From JAYVJM01 sp043769275 (lineage in GTDB: Bacteria; Pseudomonadota; Gammaproteobacteria; Pseudomonadales; UBA7239): 5,401 nucleotides of DNA. The stretch's first letter is position 1. Every line of letters begins with the position of its first letter. The notes under the pieces were generated by a model. The model did not search any database. It saw nothing but the letters and a program-made list of their open reading frames with translations, and was not told where the DNA came from. A program made the position numbers and the translations under genes. This document shows, in pieces, positions 1 through 5,401 of the stretch. The stretch covers positions 1-5,401 of the forward strand of contig JAYVJM010000107.1 in assembly GCA_043769275.1 (NCBI GenBank), given 5' to 3'.

Positions 1-99
1 GCAGACGTTCGAGCAACGCTGGGACGCGGCTCAGCAGCAAGATAGACAAACCGCATCATGAGCAAGTTATGGGGTACGTTAAATAGGGGCAAGGTCATG
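1..99 (+). repeat. Left copy of a 99-bp perfect inverted repeat, probable end of an insertion element
   Basis: Bases 1-99 are the exact reverse complement of 5303-5401; the match stops at base 100 (A here, against the complement C of 5302). The gabD-like reading frame entering from the right meets TAG at 84-86 inside the repeat, so the repeat is foreign to that gene. Frame 2 of the repeat (2-61) reads QTFEQRWDAAQQQDRQTAS then TGA, which looks like a hydrophilic protein C-terminus. It is followed by about 38 noncoding bases to the repeat edge, the usual layout of a transposase 3' end plus a terminal inverted repeat. I do not recognise the IS family and the element body would lie outside the window. 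The alternative is an assembly effect: a contig beginning and ending at one shared k-mer node. Confidence 0.9.
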
Positions 100-252
100 A
101 GAGCGGTATTGTTGGCATCAATACCGGCTTGATCTCTAACGAGGCTGCCCCTTTTGGCGGCGTGAAACAGTCTGGATTGGGGGCGTGAAGGCTCTAAATA
201 CGGTATAGAAGATTATCAGCTTATCAAGTATCTCTGTATTGGTGGCTTGTGA
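99..252 (+). pseudogene. gabD: 3' remnant of succinate-semialdehyde dehydrogenase, truncated and frameshifted
   Basis: This is the C-terminal tail of an NAD(P)-dependent aldehyde dehydrogenase of the GabD type, which oxidises succinic semialdehyde to succinate in GABA catabolism. Frame 3 from 99 reads ES then GIVGINTGLISNEAAPFGG and VKQSGLG, then runs into TGA at 186-188. Frame 1 from 184 continues as REGSKYGIEDYQLIKYLCI and GGL before TGA at 250-252. Removing one G from the five-G run at 179-183 restores the conserved SGLGREGSKYGIEDY stretch typical of GabD C-termini. About 50 codons of a roughly 480-residue family remain. Everything upstream, including the catalytic Cys/Glu region, is missing because the repeat begins at 99 and has an in-frame stop. 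Because the sequence after the shift is still well conserved, the frameshift is either recent or a sequencing error. Family assignment is strong; the state of the gene in the organism is uncertain. Confidence 0.85.
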
Positions 253-271
253 GCTTTAGCGGCTCTGTTTT
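251..271 (+). terminator. Weak candidate terminator after the gabD remnant
   Basis: GAGC (251-254) can pair with GCTC (262-265) across a seven-base loop, followed by a T-rich stretch (TGTTTTTCTTT). The stem is only four base pairs, so this is a marginal intrinsic terminator. It overlaps the gabD stop codon. Low confidence; glutamate dehydrogenase could equally be cotranscribed with the gene upstream. Confidence 0.2.
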
Positions 272-274
272 TCT

Positions 275-303
275 TTGAGTATGCGATTCGGTCTACGCTT
301 AAT
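275..303 (+). promoter_or_regulatory. Weak candidate sigma-70 promoter for the glutamate dehydrogenase gene
   Basis: TTGAGT (275-280) and CTTAAT (298-303) each match four of six consensus bases and are separated by 17 bases, the ideal spacing. Transcription would start near 310, giving a leader of under 20 bases before the ATG at 328. The match is weak and could be chance in an AT-rich gap; no operator is evident. Confidence 0.25.
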
Positions 304-316
304 GACAGGTAAGTAT

Positions 317-320
317 AGGA
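317..320 (+). promoter_or_regulatory. Ribosome-binding site that selects the ATG at 328
   Basis: AGGA at 317-320 lies seven bases before ATG 328, a normal Shine-Dalgarno spacing. The in-frame TTG at 322 would be only one base away from it, too close to be used, so translation most likely begins at ATG 328. Confidence 0.6.
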
Positions 321-327
321 TTTGACA

Positions 328-3300
328 ATGGCAAAAAATGCGAAGATCGATTGGCGAAAACAGCTAACTGCTCAATTGGTAGCCGATATTGAAGCGCAGT
401 GCAGTGCTGAAGAAGCGGTGTCTATCAAACATTTTATTCGGCTGTATTTCACGCAATATCCTACTGAGGATGTGCGCAACTGGAACACGCAAGATGTGTG
501 TGGCTACGTGTTGGGGCTTTGGCGGTTTTTGGCCAGCGCATCAAGTACGCCAAAAATTGCACTGTTTAATGCGTCGATGGAAGACAATGGATGGGTATCG
601 ACCCATACAGAGCTGTGGATATTGCAAAAAGATATGGCGTTTTTGCAAAATTCCGTGCGTTTGGCGCTGGATTCCATTGGTATAAGGATTGTCAGCATAT
701 ACAGCCGCCCCTTATTGGTGGAGCGCAATACAGCGGGGGAGCTGCTTTGTCTGGAAGATTATGTGTCAGACAAGTGCGATACAAACATGAATGTCGAGGC
801 TTTGCTTTGTTTGCAAATAGGTCGACATAGCGCGCCGGAACAGATAAAAGCCGTGCGGTCGGTCGTGCAGTCTGTACTCAAAGATGTAGCCTTGTGTGCA
901 GATGACTATCCAGCCATGCGTACTCGCCTGCAAGAAGCGCGCGCGCAGTTGCAGCCGGTTGCCAAAAAATCACACGGCAAAGAAAGTGAGGAGGCTCAAC
1001 TCTTTCTTGATTGGTTGCAGGATGGGCATTTTATTTTTATGGGCTATCGCTATGTTTCAGTCGAGAACTGCGAGAAATTATCCACGGATAAAGAGCCTTC
1101 GTTGTCTGAAAAAAATACTTGCCGCTTAGGTTTGTTTACGCAGCATGGTTATAAAGCCTTTGCCAATCCGCCACAGCCAAATAGGGGTTTTTGTGAGTTT
1201 TTTCAAAGCAATGCCTTGGTGGGGTTTTCAAAATCGCGGCAGCGTTCGCGTATTCATCGCAGCACGTATTATGACTACGTCATCATCAAGGCGCTTAACA
1301 ACAAGGGTGTTGTTGAAGGTGAGCACTGTTTTATAGGTTTATATACCGCGCAGGCCTACAACCAGTTACCTAATGACATTCCCTTGCTGCGCAAGAAATT
1401 TGCTGCTGTTTTTGAACGTACCCATCTTCACATGAGCAGCCATCACGGAAAAGCCATCATGCAGATCATGATTAGTTTTCCGCGTGATGAATGGTTTTTG
1501 GCTTCCATTGAGGACTTAACGGCAACAGCGATAGGCGTATTGCAGATACAGGAGCGTCGCAAAGTTCGGCTTTTTGTACAGGGCGATGGCTGTCAGCGCT
1601 TTGTGAGTTGTTTGGTTTATGTTCCGCGCGATATTTACAATACCGATTTGTGCAAAAAAATAGAATCCATTTTATGTGAGGAGTTCGGCGCTGATGAAAG
1701 CAGTGTCAACACCTATTTTTCAGCATCCGTGTTGGCCTGTGCTTATTTTGTTTTAAAGCTGCGTGCAGATGCGCCGTCTTTTGTGGATGTAGATGCCGTT
1801 GAGTTGCGGGTGATTGAAGCCGCCACAGCATGGGAGGATTATTTTTCAGTCGCTGCAATAGAGCATTTTGGTGAAGAAATAGCTAACCGTTTGCTGCCGG
1901 AATATGCGGATGCATTTCCATCAGCCTACAAAGAAACTTTTTCGGCACGGCAGGGTGCTTGTGATGTGCAGCATTGCGAGGCGGTTGTTGCGGGTGGCGA
2001 TATTGCTTTGGCGCTCTATCAGCGCAGGCGGCCTGTCAGCGATACGATGTTTTTCAAAGTGTTTCATGCAGAGACTGCATTGCCCTTGTCGTCTGTGATG
2101 CCGTTGCTGGAAAACATGGGCGTGCGCGTCATTGGCGAGCAAATGTACCCCATTAAACGCAAAAATGGCCCAGTGGTTTGGTTACATGATTTTGAATTGC
2201 AGGCAGATGCGCTTTCTAATATTGCGCCACACAAATTTCGTGAGAGGTTTCAGGACACCATCGCCGCTGTATGGAGAAAACAGGCCGAGAGCGACCGTTT
2301 TAATACCTTGGTGCTATTAGCGGATATCCCTTGGCGCGATGTCGTTATGCTGCGTGCGCTTGCGCGTTATATGAAGCAGATCGGCATGGTGCTTAGTTTG
2401 GATTACATCGCCGAAACACTGTCGCGTTATCCCGCCGCCACAGTATTGCTGGTGGATTATTTCCACACCTTGTTTGATCCGGATTTGGCGCTGGATGATG
2501 CCGCGCGCAGTGATGCTTGTCAGTCGATACAAGCGCAAACAAAAGTGCTGATTGATACGGTCGACAATTTTAATGAAGACCATATTTTGCGCAGTTATGT
2601 CGAGTTGATAGAGGCTTTGCTGCGCACCAATTTTTATCAGGTAGATGCGGCTGGAAATCTCAAGCTTCACGTCTCATTTAAATTCGCACCAGAAAAAATT
2701 TCAGCTCTACCTAAACCATGCCCTTACTTCGAAATTTTTGTGTATGCGCCTCGTATAGAAGGTGTGCATTTACGGTTTGGCACAGTGGCACGTGGTGGAT
2801 TACGGTGGTCAGACAGGCTGGAAGACTTTCGCAAAGAAGTCTTGGGTTTGGTGAAAGCGCAACAGGTTAAAAATTCGGTCATTGTCCCCGTCGGGGCCAA
2901 AGGCTGCTTTGTGTTGCGGCATGCGCAAGAGTTCAGCGACAGAGAATCTTTGATGGAAGAGGGGCGTGCTTGTTACCGTACCTTTATTCGCGGGATGTTG
3001 GATTTAACCGATAACCGCGTTAAAGGCCATGTCGTACCTCCTGTGCGCGTTTTACGCCGAGACGGTGATGACCCATATTTAGTGGTGGCGGCCGATAAAG
3101 GCACTGCAACATTTTCTGATATAGCCAATGCTATTGCTGAGGAATACGGCTTCTGGCTTGGAGATGCTTTTGCTTCCGGAGGCAGTGTTGGTTATGACCA
3201 CAAGAAAATGGGCATCACTGCGAAGGGAGCTTGGATTGCTGTGCAGCGGCATTTTCGTGAGCGCGGCATAGACGTTCAGCAGCAAAGTTTCAGCTGTATC

Positions 3301-5196
3301 GGCATTGGTGATATGAGTGGCGATGTGTTTGGTAATGGCTTGCTTCTCTCTAAACACACTTGTCTGCTGGCGGCTTTCGATCATCGCCATATTTTTATTG
3401 ATCCAGCGCCTGATGCAGAAAAAAGTTTTGTTGAGCGCGAGCGCTTATTCGCCTTGCCGCGCTCGTCGTGGGCAGACTACAGCGAAAAACTGATTAGCAA
3501 AGGCGGCGGCATATTTTCACGTACAGCAAAATTAATTTCTATCAGCCCTGAAATAAAAGCAGCGTTTGATGTTAGTGAAGATAAATTAACCCCCAATGAG
3601 CTGATTACGCGACTATTGCGCGCACGTGTCGATTTATTATGGAACGGCGGAATTGGTGTTTACGTTAAATCCACCGAGGAAACGGATGCGGATGTTGGCG
3701 ATAAATCCAACGACGGCATTCGCATCAATGGCAGTGATTTGCGCTGCCTTGTTGTGGGTGAAGGTGGCAATCTTGGTATGACGCAGCGCGGGCGCATTGA
3801 GTATTGCTTGAATGGTGGAGCTTGCAATACCGACTTTATTGATAACGCCGGCGGTGTTGACTGCTCAGATCATGAGGTTAATTTAAAAATTTTGTTTCGT
3901 GACATTGCAGAGGCCGGTGACATCACCCAAAAACAGCGCAACCAGATGCTGCTTGGTATGACGGATGAGGTTTCCGCACTGGTGTTAATGAATAATTACC
4001 GGCAGGTGCAGGCGATTAGCTTGGCAGAGCAGCAATCTCTGCGGCGTAGCAACGAATATTTGCGTTATATAGCGGCACTGGAGCACGAAGGGCGCTTGAA
4101 TCGGCAATTGGAAAACTTGCCTGCCGATGATGTTTTGTTGGCGCGCAAACAGGCCGGCGTAGGCTTGACGCGACCAGAGCTCTCCATGCTGATTTCTTAT
4201 GCAAAAATGCAACTAAAAGAAGAGTTGGCGGCGTCTTCTGTTGCGGAAGATGCCTATATGGCAAAAACAGCCGAGACAGCATTTCCGCAGGCCATGATGG
4301 AGAAATACGGCGACAAAGTTCCCTCTCTGCATTTGTACAAACAGATAGTGGCCACACAATTGGCCGGTGATATCGTTAACCACATGGGTTTTAGCTTTGC
4401 CTATCGCTTGCGTGTGTCGACCAATGCGGAATACGGCGATATTGCAAGCGCTTATGTAACTGCGCGCGACAGCTTCGCGCTTCCGTTGTATTGGCGACAG
4501 ATTGAGGCGCTTGACGGCAAAGTCGATGCGCAACTGCAACTACAAATGATGGCAGCTTTAATGCACACCATACGGCGCGCCACACGCTGGTTTTTACGCA
4601 ATCGTCATGGCCTACTTGACGTGGTGAGCAACGTAGAAAATTGCTCGGTGAAGCTGGCAGTGTTGGCCGCTAACATGAGCCATCTTATCGGCGATGAGAG
4701 CTGGGATGTCAGCGTGAACCATTATGTGCAGCGAGGCATTCCGCACAAGCTAGCGGTTTATTGCGCCTCTGCTACCCCGCTGTATTACGGCTTGGGTATT
4801 ATCGAGGTTGCTAAAACAACCGATTGCGATGTGGTGCGTGTGGCCGGTATTTATTTTGAACTGGGTCGAGTTTTACATCTGTCAACGTTCCTTTCACAAC
4901 TGAACAGTTTGCGAGTAGACAGCCACTGGCAAGCCTTGGCGCGTGAAGCTTTTTTTGACGACGTGGAGTATCAACAGCGCAGCTTGACCGTGTTGATTGT
5001 GCGTGGTTTTAGCAAGGTAGAAACGGCACAGGCAGCTGTTCACGAATGGCTTGAACAATTTCGTCATCTACTACTTCATTGGGAAATGATTCTCGCGGGA
5101 GTGGGCAGCGCAGTGGTGAGTGATTACGCCATTTATTCAGTCGCTTTACGTGAATTGAGTGACATGGTGCGGCAGGCTTCTGATGCGGCGGCGTAG
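328..5196 (+). CDS. gdhB: NAD-specific glutamate dehydrogenase, large (L_1500/GdhB) type
   Basis: Catalyses L-glutamate + NAD+ + H2O to 2-oxoglutarate + ammonium + NADH, a cytoplasmic catabolic entry into the TCA cycle. At 1,622 residues from ATG 328 it matches the usual length of the class (about 1,600) and is unbroken. The N-terminal half is regulatory, with ACT-like regions: about residues 40-190 (DMAFLQNSVR at 102-111), about 412-490, and about 557-640; GHFIFMGYR sits at 233-241. The catalytic core runs roughly 690-1190. It has ARGGLRWSDR (821-830), VKNSVIVPVGAKGCF (847-861, presumed catalytic Lys858), the nucleotide-binding glycine motif GIGDMSGDVFGNG (992-1004), GEGGNLGMTQRGRIEY (1144-1159) and NTDFIDNAGGVDCSDHEVN (1167-1185). 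The C-terminal helical domain includes GLTRPELSMLISYAK from 1279. There is no signal peptide or membrane segment. One oddity is Cys860, where family members as I recall them have Gly (GAKGG). It follows a gabD remnant, consistent with glutamate/GABA catabolism. Family assignment is very secure; NAD specificity and domain edges rest on family knowledge. Confidence 0.96.
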   Translation: MAKNAKIDWRKQLTAQLVADIEAQCSAEEAVSIKHFIRLYFTQYPTEDVRNWNTQDVCGYVLGLWRFLASASSTPKIALFNASMEDNGWVSTHTELWILQKDMAFLQNSVRLALDSIGIRIVSIYSRPLLVERNTAGELLCLEDYVSDKCDTNMNVEALLCLQIGRHSAPEQIKAVRSVVQSVLKDVALCADDYPAMRTRLQEARAQLQPVAKKSHGKESEEAQLFLDWLQDGHFIFMGYRYVSVENCEKLSTDKEPSLSEKNTCRLGLFTQHGYKAFANPPQPNRGFCEFFQSNALVGFSKSRQRSRIHRSTYYDYVIIKALNNKGVVEGEHCFIGLYTAQAYNQLPNDIPLLRKKFAAVFERTHLHMSSHHGKAIMQIMISFPRDEWFLASIEDLTATAIGVLQIQERRKVRLFVQGDGCQRFVSCLVYVPRDIYNTDLCKKIESILCEEFGADESSVNTYFSASVLACAYFVLKLRADAPSFVDVDAVELRVIEAATAWEDYFSVAAIEHFGEEIANRLLPEYADAFPSAYKETFSARQGACDVQHCEAVVAGGDIALALYQRRRPVSDTMFFKVFHAETALPLSSVMPLLENMGVRVIGEQMYPIKRKNGPVVWLHDFELQADALSNIAPHKFRERFQDTIAAVWRKQAESDRFNTLVLLADIPWRDVVMLRALARYMKQIGMVLSLDYIAETLSRYPAATVLLVDYFHTLFDPDLALDDAARSDACQSIQAQTKVLIDTVDNFNEDHILRSYVELIEALLRTNFYQVDAAGNLKLHVSFKFAPEKISALPKPCPYFEIFVYAPRIEGVHLRFGTVARGGLRWSDRLEDFRKEVLGLVKAQQVKNSVIVPVGAKGCFVLRHAQEFSDRESLMEEGRACYRTFIRGMLDLTDNRVKGHVVPPVRVLRRDGDDPYLVVAADKGTATFSDIANAIAEEYGFWLGDAFASGGSVGYDHKKMGITAKGAWIAVQRHFRERGIDVQQQSFSCIGIGDMSGDVFGNGLLLSKHTCLLAAFDHRHIFIDPAPDAEKSFVERERLFALPRSSWADYSEKLISKGGGIFSRTAKLISISPEIKAAFDVSEDKLTPNELITRLLRARVDLLWNGGIGVYVKSTEETDADVGDKSNDGIRINGSDLRCLVVGEGGNLGMTQRGRIEYCLNGGACNTDFIDNAGGVDCSDHEVNLKILFRDIAEAGDITQKQRNQMLLGMTDEVSALVLMNNYRQVQAISLAEQQSLRRSNEYLRYIAALEHEGRLNRQLENLPADDVLLARKQAGVGLTRPELSMLISYAKMQLKEELAASSVAEDAYMAKTAETAFPQAMMEKYGDKVPSLHLYKQIVATQLAGDIVNHMGFSFAYRLRVSTNAEYGDIASAYVTARDSFALPLYWRQIEALDGKVDAQLQLQMMAALMHTIRRATRWFLRNRHGLLDVVSNVENCSVKLAVLAANMSHLIGDESWDVSVNHYVQRGIPHKLAVYCASATPLYYGLGIIEVAKTTDCDVVRVAGIYFELGRVLHLSTFLSQLNSLRVDSHWQALAREAFFDDVEYQQRSLTVLIVRGFSKVETAQAAVHEWLEQFRHLLLHWEMILAGVGSAVVSDYAIYSVALRELSDMVRQASDAAA

Positions 5197-5213
5197 TCAT
5201 CAGGTCGTTTTTT
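5180..5213 (+). terminator. Candidate intrinsic terminator overlapping the gdhB stop codon
   Basis: CTGATG (5180-5185) is an exact reverse complement of CATCAG (5198-5203), with a 12-base loop that contains the TAG stop. Four bases later comes a run of six T (5208-5213). The left arm is inside the coding sequence. The stem is short and the T run slightly displaced, so efficiency is doubtful. The structure suits only the plus strand; on the minus strand no T tract follows the stem. Confidence 0.4.
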
Positions 5214-5302
5214 CAGCTTGCACACAAAATCTGCAACACCTGTTTATCGTCATCTAACAAATCTGCCAGTGTATAGCCTTGCAGCGTTGTCAAAAACGCC
5301 TG
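5213..5302 (-). pseudogene. Possible 3' remnant of an unidentified convergent gene, cut by the repeat
   Basis: Reading leftward from the repeat edge, 29 codons stay open and end with TGA (5215-5213), 16 bases beyond the glutamate dehydrogenase stop. The peptide begins QAFLTTL, continues QGYTLADLLDDDKQVLQIL and ends CAS: a regular amphipathic, leucine-rich pattern typical of a real protein C-terminus rather than random sequence. Convergent placement so close to the gdhB stop is normal bacterial packing. Upstream the frame enters the inverted repeat, where it stays open through an ATG at 5344-5342 and then meets a stop (5359-5357). A 43-codon hybrid ORF (5344-5213) therefore exists but is more likely a fusion of repeat and gene tail than a gene. 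I do not recognise the family. Confidence 0.4.
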
Positions 5303-5401
5303 CATGACCTTGCCCCTATTTAACGTACCCCATAACTTGCTCATGATGCGGTTTGTCTATCTTGCTGCTGAGCCGCGTCCCAGCGTTGCTCGAACGTCTG
5401 C
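5303..5401 (-). repeat. Right copy of the 99-bp perfect inverted repeat
   Basis: This is the base-for-base reverse complement of 1-99. It carries the same putative protein tail ending in DRQTAS (minus strand, 5400-5341), followed by about 38 bases to the inner edge. Since the inner edges of both copies interrupt what look like other genes (gabD on the left, an unknown convergent gene here), each copy behaves as the inner end of an element extending outward past the window. No target-site duplication can be judged because the outer flanks are absent. Confidence 0.9.

Noticed and set aside
1..99. The 99-bp repeat as viral or linear-plasmid terminal inverted repeats (a complete linear replicon)
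   Set aside because: No replication, capsid or terminal-protein genes are present; the content is chromosomal metabolism and both flanking genes are truncated.
58..132. Small ORF of 24 codons starting in the left repeat
   Set aside because: It crosses the repeat boundary and then runs out of frame through the gabD coding sequence; no ribosome-binding site and no protein-like character.
322..327. TTG at 322 as the start codon of the glutamate dehydrogenase
   Set aside because: The only good Shine-Dalgarno (AGGA, 317-320) would be one base away; ATG 328 has a normal seven-base spacing and adds no conserved residues by being skipped.
2317..2670. 117-codon antisense ORF inside the glutamate dehydrogenase gene
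   Set aside because: It lies opposite a conserved coding frame and shows no recognisable domain; the same holds for the other antisense and shifted-frame ORFs within 389-5200.
100..5302. CRISPR arrays, tRNA/rRNA genes, riboswitches or tandem repeats
   Set aside because: None seen on either strand; nearly the whole interior is one continuous coding frame.
5213..5344. 43-codon ORF on the minus strand as a complete small gene
   Set aside because: The first 14 codons belong to the repeat and the same codons occur at the left end fused to unrelated sequence; no clear ribosome-binding site. Better read as repeat plus a truncated gene tail.

Overview
This window holds one complete gene, an NAD-specific glutamate dehydrogenase of the very large (about 1,600-residue, 'L_1500'/GdhB) class. 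It is flanked by the broken ends of two other genes, and both window ends carry the same 99-bp sequence in opposite orientation. Protein similarity recalled from memory (GdhB-like enzyme, GabD-like tail) and the slightly AT-leaning, mixed codon use suggest a proteobacterium, most likely a gammaproteobacterium. Genus and species cannot be told from this sequence.

Layout, left to right. Positions 1-99 are the left copy of the inverted repeat. At 99-252 lies the last ~50 codons of a succinate-semialdehyde dehydrogenase (gabD-like). It is cut off by the repeat and carries an extra G that shifts its frame near the end. Positions 253-327 are a short intergenic gap with a weak candidate terminator, a weak candidate sigma-70 promoter and an AGGA ribosome-binding site. 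The glutamate dehydrogenase fills 328-5196 and is intact. A candidate intrinsic terminator overlaps its stop codon. Positions 5213-5302 on the minus strand look like the last 29 codons of an unidentified convergent gene, again cut by the repeat. Positions 5303-5401 are the right repeat copy, an exact reverse complement of 1-99.

The enzyme deaminates glutamate to 2-oxoglutarate with NAD+. GabD oxidises succinic semialdehyde to succinate in GABA breakdown. Their adjacency fits a small glutamate/GABA catabolic neighbourhood feeding the TCA cycle, but the gabD piece here is not functional as read. The inverted flanks are best explained either by two inverted copies of a mobile element whose inner ends lie at 99 and 5303, or by assembly of a contig ending at a shared repeat node. 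I see no convincing novel biological system; the points worth checking are the flanks and one unusual residue next to the catalytic lysine.
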